NCBI GenBank assembly: GCA_035638075.1
Contig: DASRAU010000024.1
Location: 1-64,000, forward strand
Length of the DNA: 64,000 nt
Reading direction: 5' to 3'
Origin: DASRAU01 sp035638075
GTDB taxonomy: Bacteria; Acidobacteriota; Polarisedimenticolia; Gp22-AA2
The notes beneath the pieces are model-generated. The model saw only the letters and a list, made by a program, of their open reading frames with translations, was not told the DNA's origin and searched no databases. A program made the translations under genes and the position numbers. Below are positions 42,994 through 50,084 of this stretch, piece by piece (position 1 is the first letter of the stretch; each line of letters begins with the position of its first letter).

Positions 42994-45569
42994 GCGGCTT
43001 CGCCGGTGCCCGCGCCGGTGGCGGGCGCCGCCGGGCTGGTGCCGGCCACCTGGTCCAGGACCGCTGCCAGCGCCTCGAGCCGGAACGGCTTGTCGACGCA
43101 CGGCCGCCCCGTCCTCTGGATGAAGCTGCGCGCCTCGGGGTGCACCGTGTCGCCGGAGGCGAAGATGACCCGGTCCGCCTGCGCCGGCCACCGGGTGCGC
43201 ATGGTGTCGTAGACCTGGCGGCCGTCCACCCCCGGCATCTTGAGATCGAGCAGCACGACGTCGTAGGAGCGCTGCTCGAGCTTGCGGAGCGCCTCGGCCC
43301 CGCCCCCCGCGGTGTCCACCGAATGGCGTCCCGCGAGTGCGTCCACCAGCAGGTCGAGAATGATCGGCTCGTCGTCCACCACGAGCAGCCGCAGCGGGCG
43401 GCGCAGGCGATCCATCTCGTCCCCCGGCCCGGGCTCGTCGGGCTCGGGCTGCGGCAGTCCGGCCTCCTGGCGCACCGGCAGCTCGACGACGAGCGTGGTG
43501 CCGCGCCCCGGATCCGACTCGGCCCAGATGCGCCCGCCGTGATCGCGCACGATACCGTAGGAGATGGACAGGCCGAGGCCGGTCCCCTCGCCGACCGGCT
43601 TGGTGGTGAAGAACGGATCGAAGATGCGCGCCAGGTGCTCGCGCGCGATCCCCGGCCCGTCGTCCTCGACGCGCAGTTCGACCTGGCTTCCCCGGTGACG
43701 CGTGCGCAGGACGAGCCTGCCGCGGCCGCGGTGCCGGGCCATGGCGTACTGCGCGTTCTGGATGAGGTTCAGGAGGACCTGCTGCATCTGGTTGAAATCG
43801 AGCATGGTCTTGGGCAGGTCGGCCTCGAGATCCTTCACCACCTCGATCTGGGCCGTGCGCAGATCGTATTCCTTGAGGTCGAGCGCCTTGTCCACGAGGC
43901 CGTTGAGCCCGAGCGACCGCTTCTCGGACGGCGAGCGCCGCGAGAAGGCGAGCAGGTTCTGCACGATCTTCTGGCAGCGCAGGGCGGCGTCGAGGATGCG
44001 CTCGACCGAGCGCTGCTGCCGGCCCTCCATCGGGCCGCGCATCAGGAGCTGCGCGTAGCCGAGGACGCCGGCGAGCGGGTTGTTCAGCTCGTGGGCGACG
44101 CCGGAGACGACCTCCCCGAGCGCCGTCAGCTTCTCGGCCTGCACCAGGTGCTCGCGCGCCGCCTTGAGCTCGGAGACATTCTGCACGATGACGACCGATC
44201 CCTGCGGTCCCGAGTCGGTCTTGAGGATGGTCGCGGCGACCAGCACGTCGCGCAGCGTGCCGTCCTGGTGGCGCGCGGTCGTCTCGAAGTTCCGGAGCGG
44301 CTCCCCTTCGCGCAGCAGGCGGCCGACGCGGGCGCGCGCCTCCGGCTCGGGGAAGACGTCGTCGAGCCGGAGCCCCAGCGCGCCGTCGCGCCGCACGCCG
44401 ACCAGCGCCTCGCCGCCGCGGCTGAACTCGGTGACGCGCCCCTCGACGTCGGTCGTCAGGATCAGGTCCGGGTAGTGATCGAGGATGTTCTGCAGCTTCT
44501 GCGCCGTCTCGCGGCGCACGCGCGCCTCGCGCCGCGCCTCGTCGTACAGCATGGCGTTGCGCAGCGCGTTGGCCGAGGCGTTGGCCACCACCTGGCAGGA
44601 GGTGATCTCCTCGGCGGTGAAGCGCCGCTCGGGCCGCGCCGCCCGCAGGAACAGCATCCCCAGGAGCTCGTTGCCGTGCAGCAGCGGCAGCACCAGGATC
44701 GATTCGAAGCCGAGCCGCGCGATGTGGGCCCGCACGCCGTCGAGCAGCTCTTCGTTCTCCACGTCGTGGATGACCACCGGGCGGCGCGTCTCGATGGCGC
44801 GCCGCACCTCCGGGTACTTGCTGAGGTCGAGCTTCAGATCGGTGATGTCCGGGTCGTCGCTCGACGCCATGACGAGGCAGACGCGCCGCGCCTCGTCCAC
44901 CTGCAGGATGGAGCAGCGCTTCGCGTCCACCAGCCGCGCGACCCTCTGGCTGATGACGTAGAGGATGCGGTGCAGGTCGAGCGTCGAGGTGGTGGCGGCG
45001 GTGACGTCCACGAGCGCCTCCAGCTCCGCCTTCTCCCGCTCGGTCTTGAGGCGCCGCACGTCGCGGGCCCGCGCCCCCGAGGCCAGGACGCCGTAGTGCA
45101 GGGCCACGATGTACAGGAACGGCACGCGGCTCCACAGCGCCATCCCGTCGATCGGTCCCTCGGTGCGCGCCAGCAGGTACAGGTACAGGCCGGCGACGAG
45201 CGTGGCGCCCGCGGCGAGACGCGTGAGATCGAGGCCGAACCCGGCCAGGAGCATGGTCAGGAAGAACGCCATGACGAAGCGGCCGCCGTCCACGTTGGCG
45301 TGGAACAGGGCGGTGGAGACGAGCAGGGTGTCGGCGATCACCAGGACGTGATCGAAGCCCGGACGGGTGTGCACGCTGCGCGGCAGGAGCGCCACGACGA
45401 GGTTCCCGGCCCCGAACGCCAGCAGGATCCCGAGCGTGACCGGGTCGTCGATGCTCGCGGCGGGCAGCAGGATGGTGGCGGTCGCGGCGAGGAGGATCCA
45501 GCGCAGGGTGGGGCGCGCCTGGCCCGGCTCCTGCCACGACGCGCGCGTCTCGACTCCCGGTGCGCCCAC
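42990..45569 (-). CDS. membrane hybrid sensor histidine kinase (GAF-PAS-HK-REC)
   Basis: 859 residues from GTG 45569 behind GGGGGAGAG. N-terminal sensor with five or six transmembrane helices (about 20-165), a GAF domain at about 190-345 (HGNELLGMLFLRAARPERRF), a PAS domain at about 365-480 (NILDHYPDLILTTDVEGRV), HisKA with GVAHELNNPLAGVLGYAQ near residue 510, HATPase with DDGPGIAREHLARIFDPFF and GTGLGLSISYG, and a C-terminal receiver domain whose phospho-acceptor is in DVVLLDLKMPGVDG. No separate output domain, so phosphotransfer to another protein is expected. Confidence 0.92.
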   Translation of the reverse strand: MGAPGVETRASWQEPGQARPTLRWILLAATATILLPAASIDDPVTLGILLAFGAGNLVVALLPRSVHTRPGFDHVLVIADTLLVSTALFHANVDGGRFVMAFFLTMLLAGFGLDLTRLAAGATLVAGLYLYLLARTEGPIDGMALWSRVPFLYIVALHYGVLASGARARDVRRLKTEREKAELEALVDVTAATTSTLDLHRILYVISQRVARLVDAKRCSILQVDEARRVCLVMASSDDPDITDLKLDLSKYPEVRRAIETRRPVVIHDVENEELLDGVRAHIARLGFESILVLPLLHGNELLGMLFLRAARPERRFTAEEITSCQVVANASANALRNAMLYDEARREARVRRETAQKLQNILDHYPDLILTTDVEGRVTEFSRGGEALVGVRRDGALGLRLDDVFPEPEARARVGRLLREGEPLRNFETTARHQDGTLRDVLVAATILKTDSGPQGSVVIVQNVSELKAAREHLVQAEKLTALGEVVSGVAHELNNPLAGVLGYAQLLMRGPMEGRQQRSVERILDAALRCQKIVQNLLAFSRRSPSEKRSLGLNGLVDKALDLKEYDLRTAQIEVVKDLEADLPKTMLDFNQMQQVLLNLIQNAQYAMARHRGRGRLVLRTRHRGSQVELRVEDDGPGIAREHLARIFDPFFTTKPVGEGTGLGLSISYGIVRDHGGRIWAESDPGRGTTLVVELPVRQEAGLPQPEPDEPGPGDEMDRLRRPLRLLVVDDEPIILDLLVDALAGRHSVDTAGGGAEALRKLEQRSYDVVLLDLKMPGVDGRQVYDTMRTRWPAQADRVIFASGDTVHPEARSFIQRTGRPCVDKPFRLEALAAVLDQVAGTSPAAPATGAGTGEAA

Positions 45570-45602
45570 GGTCTCTCCCCCGGCGTTGTCGCGCCGGAAG
45601 GC

Positions 45603-45630
45603 AATATAGGAGGCGGTCGGGGGGGTGCAA
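45603..45630 (-). promoter_or_regulatory. promoter of the hybrid kinase
   Basis: TTGCAC at 45630-45625 and TATATT at 45608-45603, 16-base spacer; divergent from the next promoter. Confidence 0.65.
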
Positions 45631-45642
45631 GGACCGGTTTCC

Positions 45643-45670
45643 TTGACTTTTGAGGATCGCCGCGTAGAAT
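45643..45670 (+). promoter_or_regulatory. promoter of the DsbA-like gene
   Basis: TTGACT at 45643-45648 and TAGAAT at 45665-45670, 16-base spacer, about 60 bases before the ATG. The two promoters lie back to back, 12 bases apart. Confidence 0.65.
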
Positions 45671-45730
45671 TCCCCCCGCTCCGACCCTCCCCGCCCTGAA
45701 TCGCGGGAGGACGAGGGGCCGGACGAACTG

Positions 45731-46675
45731 ATGCCAGCACGCCCCTTCCTGATCGCCTTCTTCGCCGCCGCCGGCGTGTTCGCCCTGGCGGCCCCGGCGC
45801 CTGCCGCCGACCCGGCCCCCGCGCCGGTCACGTCCCTCTCCGACATCAAGGAGATCGACTTCACCGGCCTGTCGGATGCTCAGAAGAAGATCGCGCTCAA
45901 GGTCATGAACGCCAACCCGTGCAACTGCGGCTGCAGCAAGACCGTGGCGCAGTGCCGGCACGACATGCCGAACTCCTGCCGGCGCAGCCTCATCTTCGCG
46001 CGCACCGTGATCGACGCGCTGCGCGAAGGGAAGGACGAGGCGGCGGTGACCAAGACGCTCCAGGCCAAGGCGGCGACCTTCGTCGAGGCGCGCGAGCCGG
46101 ACGACAGCGGCATGATGTACAACATCGACACCAGCAACAGCCCGGTGCGCGGGCCGAAGACGGCCCCGGTGAAGATCGTCGAGTTCTCCGACTTCCAGTG
46201 CCCGTACTGCGCCGAGCTGCAGAAAACCCTGACGGAGGTCCTCAAGGCCTTCCCGAAGGACGTGCAGCTGGTCTACAAGCAGTTCCCGCTCAACATCCAC
46301 CAGTACGCCCGGCAGGCGGCGGCCGCCTCGCTCGTGGCGCAGAGCCAGGGAAAGTTCTGGGAGCTGCACGATCGGATGTTCCAGAACTTCACGAAGATCA
46401 ACGACGAGAGCATCCGCGGCTGGGCCAAGGAAGTGGGGATCAACCTCGCGCAGTTCGACGAGGCGATCCAGACCGGCAAGTACGAGCCCGCGGTGCAGAA
46501 GGACATCGCCGACGGCGCCGCGGCCAAGGTGCTCGGGACCCCGACTCTCTTCATCAACGGCAAGAGGGTCCACGACCGGACCTTCGAGGGGTTCAAGAAG
46601 GCGATCCAGGAAGAGCTGGCGGGTCAGCGCGCCGGCGCCCCGGCCGCCACCCCCGGTCCCGCCAAGAGCAAGTAG
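45731..46675 (+). CDS. DsbA-family thiol oxidoreductase with N-terminal Cys-rich domain
   Basis: 314 residues. Signal peptide (LIAFFAAAGVFALAAPAPA). Residues ~55-110 form a Cys-rich helical region (NPCNCGCSKTVAQC then MPNSC), similar to PCYCGC-motif and CcmH-like segments. The thioredoxin-fold domain starts near residue 135 (VKIVEFSDFQCPYCAELQKT) with a CPYC active site and the cis-proline GTPTLFINGKRV, as in DsbA/ScsC-type periplasmic disulfide enzymes. No DsbB homologue is nearby. Periplasmic role in disulfide formation or in a specific envelope process. Confidence 0.88.
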   Translation: MPARPFLIAFFAAAGVFALAAPAPAADPAPAPVTSLSDIKEIDFTGLSDAQKKIALKVMNANPCNCGCSKTVAQCRHDMPNSCRRSLIFARTVIDALREGKDEAAVTKTLQAKAATFVEAREPDDSGMMYNIDTSNSPVRGPKTAPVKIVEFSDFQCPYCAELQKTLTEVLKAFPKDVQLVYKQFPLNIHQYARQAAAASLVAQSQGKFWELHDRMFQNFTKINDESIRGWAKEVGINLAQFDEAIQTGKYEPAVQKDIADGAAAKVLGTPTLFINGKRVHDRTFEGFKKAIQEELAGQRAGAPAATPGPAKSK

Positions 46676-46687
46676 CGTCCGGAAAAA

Positions 46688-48856
46688 CTAGCGGCCGCCG
46701 CCGGGCGCCGCTCCCGTCCCGCCCGATTCCAGAGTCCCGAGACGCGCGCGCAGATCCGCCGCCCCCTCCTGCCCCGGCTCGAGGAGGAGCGAGGCGCGCA
46801 GGTGCTCGATGGCGCGCAGCCGGTCGGACGCCTGCCCGGAGTAGATGAGCCCGAGGCTCTTGTGCGCGTCCCAGAGGGTCGGGTCGAGCGCGACCGCCTT
46901 CTCGTACGCCTCGATCGCCCCGGCCCGGTCGCCGCGCCGCGCCAGCAGGTACCCGAGGAAGTTCGCGGCGCGCGGCGAGGGCGGCGTTCCGGCCACGGCC
47001 GCCCGGAAAGCCTTCTCGGCTCCGGCCGCGTCCCCGCGCTCGAGCAGGAGCTCCCCGCGTCCGCGCATCGCCTCCGGCGCTTCGGGATCGAGGCTCGAGG
47101 CCGCCTCGAACTGGGCGCGCGCTTCGTCTCGCCGCCCCGCCGCGTTGTAGGCGTCGGCGAGGTTGACGCGGTACAGCGCGTACTGCGGCTCCGCCTGCGC
47201 GGCGCGCTGCAGGCACCGGATCGCCTCGTCGGTCTCCCCCTGGGCGAGGAGGAGCGAGCCGAGATCGTTCCAGGCGCTCGCGGCGTTGTCGGACAGCGCG
47301 ATCGCGGCCTCGAACTCGCGGCGGGCGCCCGTGGGATCGCCGAGCACGCGGCGCGCGGACCCGAGATTCACCCGCACCTCGGGGTTTTTCGGCTGGCGGC
47401 GGGCCGCCTCCTCGAGCGGCCCGAGCGCCTCCTTCGCCCGCCCCTGCTGCAGGAGCGCCAGCCCGAGGTTGCCGCGCGCGTCCGCGAACTCGGGGTAGAT
47501 CGCCAGGGCCTCGCGGTATTCCGCCTCCGCCTCGCGAAAGCGGCCGCGGCGGAGCCACGCGTTCCCCAGGTTGTAGCGGATGCGGGTGCTCTTCGGGGAG
47601 ACCTGCGCGGCGCTGGAGTAGAGGGAGAAATCGTCCCGCCAGTCGGCGAGCCGCGCGACGCTGAGCCACGCTCCGAGGGCGAGAGCACCGGCGACGAGAG
47701 CGACGACACCGGCCCGGAGACCGCGCCGCGCCGCGCCGCGACCGGAGGCGGCGTCCGCCGCGAGGACTGCGGCGGCGAGACACACGCCGGCGCTCGGCAG
47801 GTACAGCAGCCGCTCCGCCAGGAGGGTGCCGATGAAGACGATCAGGTTGCACGTGAGCAGGAGGCTCACCGGGATCAGGAGCAGCGAGAAGCCGAGCGCC
47901 GGCCGGCGGCGCAGCGCCAGGACTCCCGCGGCCACGACGCCCAGGGCGATCAACGTGCCGAGCAGAACACCCGGGTTGAACGCGCCCGGCGGGACGGGAA
48001 GCTGCGCGTACGAGTAGTCGGCCGAGAGCGGATGCGGCCAGACGAGCAGGCGCGCCATCCGCGGCACGACCGAAAGGGCGGCGATGCGGCCGAGGACGGG
48101 GCCGGCCGACGCCGCCGGGTTGTCCACGAACGGGATCGGCGCCGAGCCGAATCCGCCCAGGGCGTGCGCGCGCAGGCCGAGCGCCAGCGCCAGAACCGCG
48201 ATCCCGCCGATCATGAGCGTTCGTCCGCGCAGCGGCCGCGGCGCCGGGAAGGCGCGGTCGTACAGCCAGACGATCGCCGGAAGGACGAAGGCCGACTCCT
48301 TCGCGAGCAGGGCGATGAGGCCGAAGACGATCGCTCCCGCCGCGGCGAGCGTCCCGGGGCGGCCGTCCCGGCGCCGCGCCTGGGCGGCGCAGAGCAGCGC
48401 CGCCAGGATCCCCGCCGCCGCAATCAGCTCGGCGCGCCCGACGACGCCGGCGATCGCCTCGACGTGCACCGGGTGCACGGCGAACAGGAGCCCGGCCAGA
48501 AGCGCCGCCCAGAGGGGCAGGGCCAGCTGCATTGCGAGGAGAACCAGGAGCCCGGTGACGACCGCGTGCCAGAGGATGTTGGTGGCGTGGAACCAGGACG
48601 ACCGGAAACCGCCCGCCAGGGCGCGATCCAGAGCGAAGGTGAGCGTCGTGGCCGGGCGGTAGAGGCCGCCGGTGAGCCCCGGGGCGTTCCAGTACGGCGC
48701 GCTCAGGAGGCGCGGGGCCGAGCGCACATCGGCGAGCAGAGGGTTCTGCAGCAGCACGCCGCGATCGTCGAAGACGAAATCGTTGCGGAGCGCGGGGAGG
48801 TGAAGGAGAAAAGCGGCGAGCGCCGCCAGGAACGGCGCGGCACGCCGTCCTGTCAA
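46688..48856 (-). CDS. TMTC-like polytopic membrane protein with TPR domain
   Basis: 722 residues from TTG 48856, overlapping the upstream stop as TTGA; no ATG or GTG fits better. The first 420 residues contain about ten transmembrane helices with motifs NDFVFDDRGVLLQNPLLADV, YRPATTLTFALDRALAGG and LFAVHPVHVEAIAGVVGRAE. These are the arrangement seen in TMTC/GT-C (mannosyltransferase-like) proteins, where the first Asp pair is catalytic. Residues ~430-720 are eight TPR units. Predicted membrane glycosyltransferase, substrate unknown. It is co-translated with the exported protein upstream. Confidence 0.82.
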   Translation of the reverse strand: MTGRRAAPFLAALAAFLLHLPALRNDFVFDDRGVLLQNPLLADVRSAPRLLSAPYWNAPGLTGGLYRPATTLTFALDRALAGGFRSSWFHATNILWHAVVTGLLVLLAMQLALPLWAALLAGLLFAVHPVHVEAIAGVVGRAELIAAAGILAALLCAAQARRRDGRPGTLAAAGAIVFGLIALLAKESAFVLPAIVWLYDRAFPAPRPLRGRTLMIGGIAVLALALGLRAHALGGFGSAPIPFVDNPAASAGPVLGRIAALSVVPRMARLLVWPHPLSADYSYAQLPVPPGAFNPGVLLGTLIALGVVAAGVLALRRRPALGFSLLLIPVSLLLTCNLIVFIGTLLAERLLYLPSAGVCLAAAVLAADAASGRGAARRGLRAGVVALVAGALALGAWLSVARLADWRDDFSLYSSAAQVSPKSTRIRYNLGNAWLRRGRFREAEAEYREALAIYPEFADARGNLGLALLQQGRAKEALGPLEEAARRQPKNPEVRVNLGSARRVLGDPTGARREFEAAIALSDNAASAWNDLGSLLLAQGETDEAIRCLQRAAQAEPQYALYRVNLADAYNAAGRRDEARAQFEAASSLDPEAPEAMRGRGELLLERGDAAGAEKAFRAAVAGTPPSPRAANFLGYLLARRGDRAGAIEAYEKAVALDPTLWDAHKSLGLIYSGQASDRLRAIEHLRASLLLEPGQEGAADLRARLGTLESGGTGAAPGGGR

Positions 48857-49689
48857 GGGGCGCCGGAGGCCGAAGACGACGGCCCGCTCAACTCCAGTTC
48901 CCGGTGTCCGCCGGCCCGCATGTTGGCCACGGCCTGCAGGCGCGTCGTGTCGCCGTCGCCGACCGTCACGTCGGTCTCGTACGCGATGGTGCGGTGGGCC
49001 CAGTTGCCGGAGCGCAGCAGGATGTCGAACGCGAGATACAGATCGTACGTCCCCGGGGCCATGTCGAAGTCGAACACCTCCGGCAGGCTGGTGCAGCGGT
49101 ATTCCTCCTGCCAGAGCGGCACCATGGCGGTGGGGTCCTGCTTCTTCTCCTTCATCTGGATGTGCTCGGGGACTTCGCCGATCACCGGCGCTTTGTTCGA
49201 CGGGGCCGCCTGGCCGCGTCCGAGCTTTCCCGCCTGGCGCAACACGGCGGTGCGGATGGTCGGAGACTCGAACAGCAGGAGCGTCTCCGAGGGCCTGGCG
49301 CGGTTCACCGCCGCGACCGTGAACATGTAACCGAACGTGAAGACCTGGTTGCGCGCGGCGGGCGCTTCCGGTCCCGCCGCGGGCGGCTTCACGACCCGAT
49401 CGTCGGGGAACGTGCACCACTTCCGGGTTCCCGAGACATCGATGCGCAAGCGTCCCATTCCGGCCGCCGGCTTGTCCGGAAGCCGCGGCGCCTGGATGGA
49501 GAGCGGCTGCGCCGGCGGCGGAGCGGCGGCGAGGACGTCCTGGTTGACCTGGGGCGCGATCGGCTCGTCCTCGCTCTCACCCGCGGGGGCCGCCGGCTTG
49601 TCGGGTGGCGCGGCCGGGATGCCGTTCACGGCCGTCAGGAAAGCGAGCAGGAACGCGAGGCGGACGGACAGGGCGATGCGGCTGTTCAA
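48853..49689 (-). CDS. exported protein co-translated with the TMTC-like gene
   Basis: 278 residues from TTG 49689. Signal peptide (ALSVRLAFLLAFLTAVNG), Pro/Ala linker, then a beta-rich domain (GRLRIDVSGTRKWCTFPDDR; VFTFGYMFTVAAVNRARPSE; FDFDMAPGTYDLYLAFDILL). No family is recognised. The start is weakly supported, but upstream codons run into the TATAAT-like box at 49722-49717. It shares a four-base stop/start overlap with the TMTC-like gene and may be its substrate or accessory. Confidence 0.68.
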   Translation of the reverse strand: MNSRIALSVRLAFLLAFLTAVNGIPAAPPDKPAAPAGESEDEPIAPQVNQDVLAAAPPPAQPLSIQAPRLPDKPAAGMGRLRIDVSGTRKWCTFPDDRVVKPPAAGPEAPAARNQVFTFGYMFTVAAVNRARPSETLLLFESPTIRTAVLRQAGKLGRGQAAPSNKAPVIGEVPEHIQMKEKKQDPTAMVPLWQEEYRCTSLPEVFDFDMAPGTYDLYLAFDILLRSGNWAHRTIAYETDVTVGDGDTTRLQAVANMRAGGHRELELSGPSSSASGAP

Positions 49690-49819
49690 GGTCGATGTCG
49701 ATCCCAAAGGGGGGCGATTATACTGCCGGTCGGGACGTCGTCGGGGGAGCCACGTGGGCTCCCGAGGTCCTCGGAGCCCGAAGGGCTCGCTGGTCGCGAC
49801 GCGGGCGGGAGAGAGGGGT

Positions 49820-50016
49820 GCCATTCCCGGAGCTGCCCCATCCTCGCTGGTCGAGGTTGACAGACGCGGAACCGGGGACTGCCATCCCCGGTCGATAAGG
49901 CGCGGGAAGATCGGTGCGGAACGAGTTCCGGGGCGTGGTCAACATCAGGAAGGCGGGCAGCTCCGGGAAATTTGGCATCACTCCTCTGCGGGAGGGCCGG
50001 ATGAGCCCCATCCGCG
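49820..50016 (-). ncRNA. candidate structured RNA or long structured 5' leader
   Basis: No convincing gene lies in 49690-50084. On the minus strand, a predicted transcript starting near 50016 would fold strongly. Arms 49955-49976 and 49820-49838 are near-perfect complements (CCCGGAGCTGCCC core). Inside them 49938-49943 pairs with 49856-49861 (GTTGAC/GTCAAC), and GCGT with ACGC next to them. Inside those lie two hairpins: an 8-base stem 49871-49878/49885-49892 and a CGGAA/TTCCG stem with CGAG loop at 49917-49930. A 5-base stem lies near the 5' end. It may continue as the leader of the gene starting at 49689, as no clear terminator is seen. No known RNA family is recognised. Confidence 0.5.
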
Positions 50017-50022
50017 GGCGCC

Positions 50023-50051
50023 ACTCTACGCATTCCGTGGGGTCGTGTCAA
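50023..50051 (-). promoter_or_regulatory. strong promoter of the structured RNA/leader
   Basis: TTGACA at 50051-50046 (perfect) and TAGAGT at 50028-50023 with a 17-base spacer, 35 bases upstream of the divergent mutS2 start. Confidence 0.7.
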
Positions 50052-50084
50052 CAGGCTCGCCACAATAAATAGGGGTTCGTGCCC

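Noticed and set aside
49718..50011. A 97-codon frame on the minus strand within the structured region
   Set aside because: Its codons show no typical third-position bias, the ribosome site is too close to the ATG, and it runs through both arms of the inverted repeat, which better explains the sequence.
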